From: DAIDKA01 sp036498905
GTDB lineage: Bacteria; Pseudomonadota; Gammaproteobacteria; Steroidobacterales; Steroidobacteraceae
DNA: 64,000 bases
Assembly: GCA_036498905.1 (NCBI GenBank)
Contig: DASYER010000144.1
Span: forward strand, 1-64,000
Direction: 5' to 3'
In this document: piece after piece, positions 1-8,842 of the stretch
Numbering within the stretch: position 1 is the stretch's first letter
How the letters are laid out: each line of letters opens with the position of its first letter
Translations under genes and position numbers: made by a program
Notes under the pieces: generated by a model
Databases searched by the model: none
What the model was told of the DNA's origin: nothing
Seen by the model: only the letters and a program-made list of their open reading frames with translations

Positions 1-323
1 GACTGCACGCGCATGGTCCTGCCCATGACGTCCACCCGTTCGATGGCATTCATGCGCTCGGTGGAGAGAATCAGTTCGTGCTCGGTGGTCGCAGTACCCT
101 CCACGAGGCCCGAGCGGCCGCCATGCGTGACCACGCTCTGGCGGCGGCCATGACACAGGCGCATGACCGCGGATACCTGTTCGGTGGATGCCGGCCGCAC
201 CAGCGCCGAGGCACGCGGCATATGGCCATTCACATCGGCGCGCTCATGCACCGCAGCGCCCGTCAGTACCCCGGACTCGCCTACAACCGCGCGCAGATCA
301 GCCAGCAAACCTGGGTCGAGCAT
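1..323 (-). CDS. FAD-binding oxidase, GlcD/D-lactate dehydrogenase type (N-terminus only, cut by window edge)
   Basis: Reading the minus strand from an ATG at 323 gives 107 codons with no stop before the window begins. Residues about 66-76 (THGGRSGLVEG) and the following ELILSTERMNAIERVD match the pyrophosphate-binding part of the FAD_binding_4 (PCMH) fold seen in glycolate oxidase GlcD, D-lactate dehydrogenase and D-2-hydroxyglutarate dehydrogenase. These flavoenzymes oxidise 2-hydroxy acids. The C-terminal substrate-binding and cap regions are outside the window, so the substrate cannot be assigned. The start is 86 bases from the end of the neighbouring DsbA-fold gene on the same strand. 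Confidence 0.8.
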   Translation of the reverse strand, partial: MLDPGLLADLRAVVGESGVLTGAAVHERADVNGHMPRASALVRPASTEQVSAVMRLCHGRRQSVVTHGGRSGLVEGTATTEHELILSTERMNAIERVDVMGRTMRVQ

Positions 324-409
324 TCCGGTGGTCCTGTTGGTGAAGTCTCAAGGCCCCGGATTTTCGCACAACGGCCGCAACCCCGGCGCCGTTGTGCCAC
401 CTGACAGCT

Positions 410-1108
410 TCAGTGCAGCAGCCGCTGACGTTCCTGGGTCGCCGTTTCAGTGAACAGCGCCTGGTCCAAAGCCTGGATATAGGTCGGCACATCCGCGGCA
501 CCGGGCACCAGAACCCGACTGTTGAGCAACAGGTTGGGCACGCCTTCGACACCCAGGCCACGCAGCCGCCGCTCCTCGGCCAGTACCTCATCGCGCCCCT
601 TCGGACCTGCGGTGAACGCCGTGCGCACCGACTCATCCACAGCAGCCTCGGTGGCCGCCTGCACCAGCACCAGAGGATTGCTGATATCGCGTCCGGCCTC
701 GAAGAAGGCGCGGAAAATCGCGTCGATCAGTTCGCCCTGACGCGGGTCCGAGCCGGCCAGGTGCACCAGTCGATGCGCCTCACGGGTGTCCGGCAGGCTC
801 GCAATGCGCTCGAAATGAAAGGCGATGTCCAGCTCGCGGCCGGCGCTTTCGAGCTTGCGCTGCGCCTCCTCCACATCCGCCCCATTGGGCAGCCTCGAGG
901 CCAGGTGCTCACGCCAGCCGCTCTGGGCCATGCCCGCCAGCGGCAGCCCATGCCAGCGCTGCACCCGGTCACCGGCCCCATATAGGCTATCCAGGGCCCG
1001 GGTCAGGTTGCGCTTGCCGATGAACGACCACGGACAGGCCAGGTCGCCGATGAAATCCAGCTCCAGCGGGCGCGCTCGGGATCCGATGTGCAGCAGTTGT
1101 GTGTCCAT
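410..1108 (-). CDS. DsbA-family (FrnE-like) thioredoxin-fold protein
   Basis: A 232-residue protein with the DsbA/FrnE/2-hydroxychromene-2-carboxylate isomerase fold. The N-terminal strand leads into CPWS at residues 25-28, followed by a long helical insertion, and a cis-proline loop near residue 191 (GVEGVPN). There is no signal peptide, so it should be cytoplasmic, as FrnE is. FrnE proteins normally carry CPWC; here the second cysteine is serine, which removes the classical disulfide couple and suggests a monothiol or glutathione-dependent role. It lies 48 bases downstream of the Gfo/Idh gene on the same strand and may be cotranscribed. The exact reaction is unknown. Confidence 0.75.
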   Translation of the reverse strand: MDTQLLHIGSRARPLELDFIGDLACPWSFIGKRNLTRALDSLYGAGDRVQRWHGLPLAGMAQSGWREHLASRLPNGADVEEAQRKLESAGRELDIAFHFERIASLPDTREAHRLVHLAGSDPRQGELIDAIFRAFFEAGRDISNPLVLVQAATEAAVDESVRTAFTAGPKGRDEVLAEERRLRGLGVEGVPNLLLNSRVLVPGAADVPTYIQALDQALFTETATQERQRLLH

Positions 1109-1156
1109 GTCGGGTATCTGGCATCCAACTACCGGAAAATCAAGGTCAGCTTAGCC

Positions 1157-2110
1157 TTACCTTGGCGGCTGGCGGATCTTTTGTACCTGGGCCGTGATCT
1201 GGATGGCGGTCTGCAGCGCCGCGAGTCCCGCCTCCCCGCTCACGACCGGCGCCGTGCCGCTCTGGATACAGGTCAGGAACGCCAGAATTTCCGCTTTCAG
1301 GGCATCGCCGGGCTCGAAAATGCGCTCCTCGATGATGACCGGTAGCTGTCCGTCCGTGGCGCCGCCGGGACGCTTGCGAATCACGGTCACAATCTTCTGC
1401 TGCAGATCCATCGACACGTAGGCCTCATCGGAAAACACCCGCATCTTGCGCTCGGTCTTCAAACTGACGCGACTGGCCGTGGCATTGGCCACGCAGCCAT
1501 TCGCGAAACGGATCCGGGCGTTGGCGATGTCCACATCCTCGGAGAACACCGGCGTGCCGATGGCGTCGATTGACTCGATCGGGGAACCGACCAGTGTCTG
1601 CACGATGTCGATGTCGTGGATCATCAGATCCAGCACGACACTGACATCGGTCCCGCGCTCCTTGTAGGGCGCCAGGCGATGGCACTCAATGAAGCGCGGT
1701 GCCCGCAAATGCTCTTCGGCGCCCAGAATGGCCGAGTTGAACCGCTCAAGGTGTCCAACCTGCAGGATGCGGCCCTGCCGCGCCGCCAGCACGATCAGCT
1801 CACGGGCCTGCTCGGGAGTCTCGGTAATGGGCTTTTCGACCAGCACATGTGCCCCGGATTCCAGGAACTCCCGGGCGATGCCAAAGTGCGCGGCGGTCGG
1901 GGTGACGATGCTGACGGCATCGACCTGGCCTAAAAGCTCCCGGTAATCGGCCAGCGGTCGGGCGCCGACTTCGACGGCCACCGCCGCGCGTGGTTCCGGG
2001 CGGGCGTCCACCACGGCAATCAGTTCACATTCCGCAAGTTGCGCGTACTTCTGGGCATGAAAGCGCCCCAGGTACCCCACCCCGATGACTGCCGCTCTGA
2101 CTTTTTTCAT
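1157..2110 (-). CDS. Gfo/Idh/MocA-family NAD(P)-dependent oxidoreductase
   Basis: A protein of about 317 residues when started at MKKVRAAVIG; a frame open ten codons further upstream is less likely. The Rossmann motif GVGYLG is at residues 10-15 and the family-defining EKP at 92-94. The C-terminal half has the alpha/beta dimerisation domain typical of glucose-fructose oxidoreductase and inositol dehydrogenase relatives. These enzymes oxidise or reduce sugars, inositols or related compounds, and the sequence alone does not give the substrate. The start faces the small membrane-protein gene on the plus strand, with only 23 bases between the two start codons. Confidence 0.85.
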   Translation of the reverse strand: MKKVRAAVIGVGYLGRFHAQKYAQLAECELIAVVDARPEPRAAVAVEVGARPLADYRELLGQVDAVSIVTPTAAHFGIAREFLESGAHVLVEKPITETPEQARELIVLAARQGRILQVGHLERFNSAILGAEEHLRAPRFIECHRLAPYKERGTDVSVVLDLMIHDIDIVQTLVGSPIESIDAIGTPVFSEDVDIANARIRFANGCVANATASRVSLKTERKMRVFSDEAYVSMDLQQKIVTVIRKRPGGATDGQLPVIIEERIFEPGDALKAEILAFLTCIQSGTAPVVSGEAGLAALQTAIQITAQVQKIRQPPR

Positions 2111-2133
2111 TGCGGCGGTATTATGCCTGCAAC

Positions 2134-2412
2134 ATGTCATCGAATATCGTCGCGGTCCGTCGGGAGCTGCTGTGGGTCCTGATCGGCCTGGTCACGGGGC
2201 TGCTGCTGTTGCCCCCCTTGATCTGGCTGGTCGGATCGCATGTTTTTGGGCCCTACGCCGCCGGCAATGCCCGTGACCTGGTGGATCACTTCTATCGGGG
2301 CCTGGCGGCCGGCCAGCAGTCGATCTGGATCGTGGCCCTAGGGCCGTACCTGGCAATCGTGGTCCTGCGGCTGACCGTGGGTGCGATCCAGGCCGTTCGC
2401 CGTCAAGCTTGA
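2134..2412 (+). CDS. Small membrane protein, unknown function
   Basis: A 92-residue protein starting MSSNIVAVRRELL. It has a hydrophobic segment at about residues 11-33 and a second at about 61-81, so two membrane spans with both ends likely in the cytoplasm. I recognise no family. It diverges from the Gfo/Idh oxidoreductase gene, which suggests shared or overlapping promoters in the short gap. Codon use looks like that of its neighbours. Confidence is limited to there being a real small membrane protein. Confidence 0.55.
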   Translation: MSSNIVAVRRELLWVLIGLVTGLLLLPPLIWLVGSHVFGPYAAGNARDLVDHFYRGLAAGQQSIWIVALGPYLAIVVLRLTVGAIQAVRRQA

Positions 2413-2449
2413 GAACGGTTCGGGCGAATATGTCTAACCGGTCCGGGGC

Positions 2450-2743
2450 CTACTTATTGGGCCAGTACAGCCACACGGCGGCCCCCAGACTGGCCACGGT
2501 GGCGGCATGCGCGATCAGGCGCCAGCTGCGCTCGCGCAGCTGGCCGTAGAAGCTCACCGCCGATATCAGCGACACCGCCCCAAAGATCGAAATGGCAATT
2601 ATCAGCGTGTTTTGCTCGCCGAACAGCTCGCCGGCCTCATCCTTCGGGACGAACAGCAAGGTGATCCAGGTCAGGGTCAGGCCTGCAAACAATGCGAAGG
2701 CCGAACCCATGACTATGCCGATCAGAACCGCCAATGGACGCAT
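2450..2743 (-). CDS. Small three-span membrane protein, unknown function
   Basis: A 97-residue protein starting MRPLAVLIG. Hydrophobic segments lie at about residues 4-32, 47-68 and 77-94, with a short polar loop (PKDEAGELFGEQN) after the first. An open frame extends 28 codons upstream, but that stretch is polar and basic and unlike a start region, so the internal ATG is preferred although no strong ribosome binding site is visible. No family is recognised. It converges with the preceding small membrane gene and diverges from prc. Confidence 0.5.
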   Translation of the reverse strand: MRPLAVLIGIVMGSAFALFAGLTLTWITLLFVPKDEAGELFGEQNTLIIAISIFGAVSLISAVSFYGQLRERSWRLIAHAATVASLGAAVWLYWPNK

Positions 2744-2875
2744 ATTTGCCGAACGTGACCTTATCTGCCGTTGATGACGCCAATTGCGCAGCTGGAAATG
2801 GTGCACTTGCTGCGCGAAGGCGCGCACTCTAGCCTAGTACATACGCGAACACTCTAAGGACCTGCCTTACCCCCC

Positions 2876-5113
2876 ATGAATAATCTGAGCCGATTCGAGC
2901 GTCGTTCTACCGCCTGGGCGGCCCTGTTCGTGGCGGTCATGATGGTACTCACCCTGACCGGTTCGGCTCAGGCGCCCGCCGGCGCTTCGCTGCTGCCGCC
3001 GAATGCCATTGCCCCCAACGACCGCCAGCGCGCCATCGCGCGGCGCGTCGGGTCGATCCTGGAGGAGGCACACTATCGCCACGTCCTGATCGACGATCAC
3101 ATGTCGAGCCAGATTTTCGACCGCTACCTGGAGTCCCTTGACGGCCAGCATCTGTACTTCCTGGCCAGCGACATCAAGGACTTCGAACAGTGGCGTTACC
3201 GTTTCGACGACATGATCCACACCGGGGATGTCGAACCGGGGTTCGCGATTTTCGCGCGTTACCAGCAGCGCGACCGCGAACGGCTGGCGGCGGCGTTGAA
3301 GGCGCTCGACACCGAGCCGGACTGGACGGCCGATGAGAGCATGGATTTCGACCGCAAGGATGCGATGTGGGCCACCACCGCTGCCCAGCTCGATGAGGTG
3401 TGGCGCAAGCGGGTGAAGAACGATGGCCTGTCGCTGCTGCTGACGGGCAAGACCTGGAAGGAAGCCGTCGTCATTCTGCGCAAGCGTTATGAGCGCGGCC
3501 TGAAGCGGGTGGATCAGATCTCCGCCGATGATGTGTTCGAGAATCTGATGAACGCGTATGCGCGGACCTTCGATCCGCACTCCAACTTCTTCTCGCCACG
3601 GGATTCGGAGGAATACCGAATTCAGATGAGTCTGAACTACGATGGCATCGGCGCCTCGTTGCAGCAGACGGATGACTTCGTGCAGGTCATGAATGTCATT
3701 GAAGGCGGTCCGGCCGCAGTCGCCGGAACGCTCAAGCCGAACGATCGCATCACCGGTGTGCAACAGGGGACCGATGCCGCCGTCACCGATGTGGTGGGCT
3801 GGCGCCTCGAGGATGTCGTGCAATTGATCCGCGGCAAGGCGGGCACCGTGGTAAAGCTGCAGGTGCTTCCAGCCGGCGCCGCTCCGGGCACGCCGGAGAA
3901 AATGCTGGTCTTCACCCGCAACAAGGTCAATCTGGATAACCAGGCGGCCAAGAAGGAAATTCGCACCGTTACCCGTAACGGCCGCATGCTCAAGGTCGGC
4001 GTCATCACCATCCCCAGCTTCTATCAGGACGTGGCCGCGCAAGCCGCCGGGGACAAGAACTTCCGCAGCACCACCCGCGATGTGCGGCGGCTGCTCGGGG
4101 AACTGACCAGCGCCGGCGTCGATGGCATCGTGCTCGACCTGCGCGACGATGGCGGCGGTTATCTGCCGGAGGCGACCGCACTCACCGGCCTGTTCATTGA
4201 CAAGGGACCGGTGGTGCAGCTGAAGGACACAACCGGCGCGGTCGAAGTGCTCGACGATCCGGACTCGGGCGTCGCCTATTCAGGACCGCTGTCGGTGCTG
4301 GTAAACCGCTACAGCGCCAGCGCCTCGGAGATTTTCGCCGGCGCACTGCAGGACTATCACCGCGCCTACATCCTGGGCCAGCGGACTTTCGGCAAGGGGA
4401 CGGTGCAGAACCTGATTCCGCTGGACCGCTGGTCACAGAAGCCGCTCAGTGGCCAGATCACGGTCACCATCGGCAAGTTCTATCGGGTCACCGGTGAGAG
4501 CACCCAGCACCGCGGGGTCGAGCCCGATGTGCAGCTGCCCTCGGCCATCGACATGAAGGAAGTCGGCGAGAGCGCTCTGGAGGCCGCCCTGCCCTGGGAC
4601 CGCATCCAGCCCGCGCCCTTCACCGGCTGGCGCAACGAGCACCCCGTCATCGCCCTGCCCTCGCTGGTGACCGAGGAGACGGCCCGCGAGCAGCATGATC
4701 CGGACTATCGCTATCTCGTCGATGATGTGGCGGCGTTGAACAAGGTGCGCGCCGAGAAGACGCTGTCGTTGAACCTCAAAGTCCGACAGGAGGAACGAAC
4801 CCGACTCGACAAGGAGCAGGTGGATCGCGCCAACCAGCGCCTGCTGGCCGAAGGTCAGCCCCCGGTGAAGACGGTGGAGGAACTCGACAAGCGCGAAGGC
4901 ACCGGTGCCGACGTGGGTGACGGTGCTGCGGCACGCCCGCAGCGCACGCCGGGCAGCTCCGCGCCGAGCTCCGCTCCCAACGCGGCGCCCGCGACACCCC
5001 CGGATCTGATCCTGGGCGAGGCGACACAGGTGATGGCGGATATCCTGGTCGGCGATGCTCCGAACCAGCACGTGCCGGCGACACCGCCGCGGCAGCAGAC
5101 AGTCAAGCGCTGA
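2876..5113 (+). CDS. prc: Tail-specific (carboxy-terminal processing) protease Prc/Tsp
   Basis: A 745-residue periplasmic protease of peptidase family S41A, near the usual length for the enzyme of gammaproteobacteria. Residues 1-33 form a signal peptide. A helical N-terminal region follows, then a PDZ domain from about 245 to 335, the S41 core with DLRDDGGGYLPEA near 421-433, and SASASEIFAGALQDY near 480-494. By spacing to the E. coli enzyme, Ser482 and Lys507 (in RTFGKGTVQ) form the catalytic dyad. A C-terminal DUF3340-type region follows. It trims or degrades periplasmic proteins with exposed nonpolar C-termini. A GGACC-containing purine stretch lies before the ATG. Confidence 0.95.
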   Translation: MNNLSRFERRSTAWAALFVAVMMVLTLTGSAQAPAGASLLPPNAIAPNDRQRAIARRVGSILEEAHYRHVLIDDHMSSQIFDRYLESLDGQHLYFLASDIKDFEQWRYRFDDMIHTGDVEPGFAIFARYQQRDRERLAAALKALDTEPDWTADESMDFDRKDAMWATTAAQLDEVWRKRVKNDGLSLLLTGKTWKEAVVILRKRYERGLKRVDQISADDVFENLMNAYARTFDPHSNFFSPRDSEEYRIQMSLNYDGIGASLQQTDDFVQVMNVIEGGPAAVAGTLKPNDRITGVQQGTDAAVTDVVGWRLEDVVQLIRGKAGTVVKLQVLPAGAAPGTPEKMLVFTRNKVNLDNQAAKKEIRTVTRNGRMLKVGVITIPSFYQDVAAQAAGDKNFRSTTRDVRRLLGELTSAGVDGIVLDLRDDGGGYLPEATALTGLFIDKGPVVQLKDTTGAVEVLDDPDSGVAYSGPLSVLVNRYSASASEIFAGALQDYHRAYILGQRTFGKGTVQNLIPLDRWSQKPLSGQITVTIGKFYRVTGESTQHRGVEPDVQLPSAIDMKEVGESALEAALPWDRIQPAPFTGWRNEHPVIALPSLVTEETAREQHDPDYRYLVDDVAALNKVRAEKTLSLNLKVRQEERTRLDKEQVDRANQRLLAEGQPPVKTVEELDKREGTGADVGDGAAARPQRTPGSSAPSSAPNAAPATPPDLILGEATQVMADILVGDAPNQHVPATPPRQQTVKR

Positions 5114-5120
5114 AGTCGCC

Positions 5121-6185
5121 TCAGCGCAGCAGGACGCGGAACATGTCCCAGGTATCCTCACCCAGGACGTTGGGCATGTTGATGGCCGCCTGGGCGCCGA
5201 GCGGCTCCCCGGCCAGCACATCCGCCTCGCCGAGCGACACGGATTCAGGCGTGGGCGCCGTATCGAGATTGTTGCGGTAGCGGGCCAGCGGGCGCAGCGT
5301 TTCGCTGCGCGCCTTCACATCCTGGGTCACATTGATCTTGCTCTCGATGATCACGCGCGCCCGTGCAATCAGCGCGATCAGCGCTTCGCACTCGGGGCGG
5401 CCACCATAGGCATCGACCGGCTCGCGGCGGCCGGTGGCCTCTTTCGCAAGACTCATCAGCGGCGTATCGGCCAACCGCAGGCACAGCACTTCCGCGTAGG
5501 CGATCGCGGCAATATTGATGGCACGCCGGGCATCCAGTGACAGGCCCGGAAATTCCGGCGGCTGTTCATTTTCGATGCCCGCCATGGCCGCGCGAGTCTC
5601 CTCGACCTGCATCGTGGCCAGACCCAGCGCACCGCCGGCCCCCACCAGACGGTGATCCAGATCGCGGCGCTTGAAGTAATGCCAGAAGCGAGTGAGCAGC
5701 GCCCGCCGCGCCGTCAGCTCGGCGACAAACTGCTGCGCATCGATGAACTGCGCCTGGGCCGTGCGCAGCGCAGCCTCGCCCGTCTGGCGACGCGAGAACT
5801 GCGTGCGATTGAATTCGACGAACAGGGCGCGTCGTTCGCGCTCCTCCTGCTGCGCTGCCAGTTCGGCGGCGAACTGCTCGAGGATCTCGCGGCCGCGCTG
5901 CCACAGGGCGCGCAGCTGGTAGAACACCAGCGCCGGGTACGCCGTCTCGGTGAGTCCCAGCCGGGTCTCCAGCGCGCCGAGCATTTCCTGGACGCGGGCA
6001 GTCGCGCCCTCCTGCTGCTTGATCCGATCCTTCAGCCGATAGACTTCTTCCTGAAGCTCTCCATAGGCTTTCTTCAGCTCCGCGCGGTTGCGGAACAAAG
6101 TGAGAACGCGATGATCATCCTCGGGGTCTTCGACCCCCTTCGGATAGACGCGGATCAGGCGACTGAATTGTTCGATTGCTTTCAT
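5121..6185 (-). CDS. Coiled-coil protein of unknown function
   Basis: A 354-residue soluble protein that I do not recognise. Residues about 30-75 (many Lys, Glu, Arg and Gln in heptad-like spacing) and 100-165 look like coiled coils. The middle (about 170-215) is mixed, and the C-terminal third ends in an acidic segment with WDMFRVLLR. There is no signal peptide or membrane span, so it is probably cytoplasmic. It converges with prc with only seven bases between stop codons, and it lies downstream of the DUF1249 gene on the same strand. Codon use matches the surroundings, so it is a genuine gene. Confidence 0.6.
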   Translation of the reverse strand: MKAIEQFSRLIRVYPKGVEDPEDDHRVLTLFRNRAELKKAYGELQEEVYRLKDRIKQQEGATARVQEMLGALETRLGLTETAYPALVFYQLRALWQRGREILEQFAAELAAQQEERERRALFVEFNRTQFSRRQTGEAALRTAQAQFIDAQQFVAELTARRALLTRFWHYFKRRDLDHRLVGAGGALGLATMQVEETRAAMAGIENEQPPEFPGLSLDARRAINIAAIAYAEVLCLRLADTPLMSLAKEATGRREPVDAYGGRPECEALIALIARARVIIESKINVTQDVKARSETLRPLARYRNNLDTAPTPESVSLGEADVLAGEPLGAQAAINMPNVLGEDTWDMFRVLLR

Positions 6186-6227
6186 GTATGGCGGTCCGGG
6201 AAGCGGGCGGCCATACCCAGGCCACCT

Positions 6228-6698
6228 TCAGGTGCAGCCCGCCTTGGCCGGCGCAAAGCGGTGCCCCCGCTCGACGCAGTACTCCAGCCACTTGTTTAGC
6301 ATGATGTTTCGGGCCCAACGCTGATCCAGTTCACAGGCCACGGTATTGCGCAGCGCCCGCAGGCCGGCGTGCTCATGGCTGTGAGCCCATTCCTGGGCCT
6401 CCACCAACCGGGCATCGTGGTAGACGCGGACCCCCATATCCGGGAAACGCCCGGTGGCATCCAGTTCCGGTATCAGGTAGGTGAGATTCAAAGTCGTCGT
6501 GTACGGGGAGCGTTCGACGACCGACAAGCGCAGGTCGCAGTCACCGGTGACGGGGGAGAGATACTCGCCTTCGAGGAGCGCGACATTGCCGGCGAGCCAC
6601 CCGAGCCGGATGAAATTGCTTTCGTACAGACTCATCAGGGCGACGAAACTTCGAGGTCTCGCGCGCCAGGAAACCGCAGTCTGGGCGTCGTTGAGCAT
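6228..6698 (-). CDS. DUF1249 family protein (YqiB-like)
   Basis: A protein of about 156 residues when started at MLNDAQTAVSW; an in-frame ATG 13 codons upstream (6737) is possible. Segments such as LYESNFIRLGWL, RLSVVERSPYTTTLNLTY and MGVRVYHDARLVEAQEW match the DUF1249 family typified by E. coli YqiB, including the MTVRLYHDAMVAEV-like stretch. The biochemical function of the family is not established. It lies directly downstream of orn on the same strand with a short gap, so the two may be transcribed together. Confidence 0.75.
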   Translation of the reverse strand: MLNDAQTAVSWRARPRSFVALMSLYESNFIRLGWLAGNVALLEGEYLSPVTGDCDLRLSVVERSPYTTTLNLTYLIPELDATGRFPDMGVRVYHDARLVEAQEWAHSHEHAGLRALRNTVACELDQRWARNIMLNKWLEYCVERGHRFAPAKAGCT

Positions 6699-6745
6699 CA
6701 CCCGACTATATCGCACGTCGCCATACGTGCAACCCATGCAACACG

Positions 6746-7330
6746 TCAGGTTTGTGAAGAATTTGCGCTTGCGTTCTCGCCTCTGAAGGCGGGCGCCAGC
6801 AGCCGCTCACGATAATGCTGCAGCTCGCGGATGGACTCGCGGATATCTGCTAGCGCAAGATGGGCGCCCTGCTTCACGAAGCTGCCGGCGATCATGGGCG
6901 CCCAGCGGCGCGCGAGTTCCTTGAGCGTGCTGACATCAAGATTACGGTAGTGGAAGAATTTCTCAAGCCGTGGCATATGACGTGCAAGGAAGCGGCGATC
7001 TTGACAGATGCTGTTGCCGCACATCGGCGATGCACCCGCCGGCACCCAGCCGGCCAGGAAATCCAGCGTGCGCTGTTCGGCATCCGCGACAGCGCTGTGG
7101 CTGGCGCGCACCCTGGCGATCAGGCCTGATGATCCGTGCTGTCGCTGATTCCAGTCATCCATCCGGGCGAGCGCGTCTTCAGATTGGTGTACCGCCAGCG
7201 CCGGGCCTTCGGCCAGGATATTCAGGTCCTTGTCGGTGACAATGGTTGCGATCTCGATGATGTCATCGGTCTCGGGCACGAGCCCGGTCATTTCCAAATC
7301 GATCCAGATGAGGTTTTCAGCGTTTGACAT
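6746..7330 (-). CDS. orn: Oligoribonuclease
   Basis: A 194-residue DEDDh 3'-to-5' exonuclease that finishes RNA decay by hydrolysing two- to five-nucleotide RNAs, including linear c-di-GMP breakdown products. The acidic metal ligands are visible: Asp11 and Glu13 in WIDLEMTG, Asp111 in ICQDRRFL, and His157 with Asp162 in HLALADIR. The start MSNAENLIW is chosen because the 16 codons upstream are not family-like. Length equals that of typical Orn. It diverges from rsgA with only 25 bases between starts, the same orn/rsgA pairing seen in E. coli. Confidence 0.96.
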   Translation of the reverse strand: MSNAENLIWIDLEMTGLVPETDDIIEIATIVTDKDLNILAEGPALAVHQSEDALARMDDWNQRQHGSSGLIARVRASHSAVADAEQRTLDFLAGWVPAGASPMCGNSICQDRRFLARHMPRLEKFFHYRNLDVSTLKELARRWAPMIAGSFVKQGAHLALADIRESIRELQHYRERLLAPAFRGENASANSSQT

Positions 7331-7355
7331 GGCGAACCGGCATTCTATCTGACGC

Positions 7356-8246
7356 ATGAGCTTTACCGCACGCATCATCGCCGCCTACGGACGCCACCTC
7401 GTCGTGCGCGACGCTTCGGGTAACGAACGGGCCGCAAGGCCCTTCGGCCGCAAGCTGCAGGTGGTGTGCGGTGACCAGGTCACCTGCGAAATCGACGCGC
7501 ATCATGATGAGGCGCATGTCACCGCCGTGCTGCCGCGCACCGGTTGCCTGTACCGCACCAATCTGCGCGCCGCGGAGGAGGCGGTGGTCGCGAACCTCAC
7601 CTTGATGCTGGTGACGCTCGCCCCGCTGCCGGTGCCGGATCTGTTCGTCATCGACCGCTACCTCGCCGCCGCCGCCTCGGCTGGCATTCGCGCCACTCTC
7701 GTCCTCAATAAGAGCGAACTGCCCTGGCCCGAGGAGTTGGCGCAGGAGCTGGCGGCCTACGCGGCGGTGGGGTATGCGAATGTCGCGGTCTCCGCCAAAA
7801 CCGATGCGGGCATGGCGGCGCTGCGTGCGGCCTGTGCCGGTGACATCGCCGCCTTCGTCGGACAATCCGGCGTCGGCAAGTCCTCGCTGATCAGCCGTCT
7901 GGTGCCCGAGGCGGTGATCCGCACGGGCGAGCTGATGCTGCGCACGCAGGAGGGCACGCATACGACGACGGCCTCGCACCTGTACGACCTGGCCGGCGGC
8001 GGACACCTGATCGACTCCCCGGGCGTGCGCGACTTCGCCCCCGCCCTGTCTCGCCTGGAGCCCACATCATTGGGATTTCTCGAAGTTGCGCAGCATGCAC
8101 CGCATTGCCGTTTCGATGACTGCCGGCATTTGAAGGAACCGGCCTGCGCCGTGCGCGCGGCGAGTGAGTCCGGACAGATCAGTCCACGCCGCTACGAGAG
8201 TTACCGCCGGTTGCGGCGCCTGTTTGAAACCCTCGGCAAGCGCTAA
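7356..8246 (+). CDS. rsgA: Ribosome small-subunit-dependent GTPase A
   Basis: A 296-residue circularly permuted GTPase that helps late maturation of the 30S subunit. An N-terminal OB fold (about 1-65) precedes the GTPase, in which the G4 motif NKSE (118-121) comes before G1 GQSGVGKS (169-176), the hallmark of permutation. The C-terminal zinc-binding part is HCRFDDCRHLKEPAC, giving His and Cys ligands. Its stop overlaps the recR stop by four bases, so the two genes converge tightly. Confidence 0.96.
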   Translation: MSFTARIIAAYGRHLVVRDASGNERAARPFGRKLQVVCGDQVTCEIDAHHDEAHVTAVLPRTGCLYRTNLRAAEEAVVANLTLMLVTLAPLPVPDLFVIDRYLAAAASAGIRATLVLNKSELPWPEELAQELAAYAAVGYANVAVSAKTDAGMAALRAACAGDIAAFVGQSGVGKSSLISRLVPEAVIRTGELMLRTQEGTHTTTASHLYDLAGGGHLIDSPGVRDFAPALSRLEPTSLGFLEVAQHAPHCRFDDCRHLKEPACAVRAASESGQISPRRYESYRRLRRLFETLGKR

Positions 8247-8842
8247 CCCATCACCTGACGCCCGACCAGCGCGTGGGCCAGCGTTCCGCCGTCCACATAT
8301 TCGAGCTCCCCACCGACCGGTACACCGTGCGCAATGCGTGTCGCCTGAATACCGCGCGCGGCCGCCAGCTCGCGCAGATAGTGCGCCGTGGCCTCGCCCT
8401 CCACCGTCGGATTGGTCGCAAGGATCAGCTCCTGCACCCCGCCCTCGGCCAGCAGCGCCTCGAGCTCACGGGCGCCGAGCTCATCGGGACCTACTCCATC
8501 CAGCGGCGACAGATGACCCATCAGCACGAAGTAGTAGCCGCGATAGCTGCCCGAGAGCTCCACGGCCACGACGTCGGCAGGCGACTCGACCACACACAGC
8601 AGCGTGCGGTCGCGCTGGGGCGCCGCGCAAATTGAACACAGCTCGTCATCGGTGAGCATGCGGCAGCGGCGGCAGCGCTGCACCGACGCCAGCGCCGTAT
8701 CGAGCGCCTGCGCCAGGGCGTGGGCCCCGGGACGACCCTCCTGCAGCAGGTGGAACGCCATGCGCTGGGCGGTTTTGGGCCCCACGCCGGGCAGGGCACG
8801 CAGGGCATCGATCAGCGTCAGTAAGTTGCGCGAATGCTTCAT
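8243..8842 (-). CDS. recR: Recombination mediator RecR
   Basis: A 199-residue DNA-binding protein of the RecFOR pathway, which loads RecA on gapped DNA. It has a helix-hairpin-helix (LPGVGPKTAQRMAF, about 17-30), a four-cysteine zinc finger at Cys57, Cys60, Cys69 and Cys72, and a Toprim domain from about 80. Length is typical. Its ATG directly follows the TAG stop of ybaB, the normal coupled arrangement of the dnaX-ybaB-recR operon. Confidence 0.96.
   Translation of the reverse strand: MKHSRNLLTLIDALRALPGVGPKTAQRMAFHLLQEGRPGAHALAQALDTALASVQRCRRCRMLTDDELCSICAAPQRDRTLLCVVESPADVVAVELSGSYRGYYFVLMGHLSPLDGVGPDELGARELEALLAEGGVQELILATNPTVEGEATAHYLRELAAARGIQATRIAHGVPVGGELEYVDGGTLAHALVGRQVMG

Noticed and set aside
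2867..4042. Long open frame on the minus strand, 391 codons, opposite prc
   Set aside because: It is the antisense of a certain protease gene; the product is rich in His, Asp and Arg with no domain, as expected of a shadow frame in high-GC DNA.
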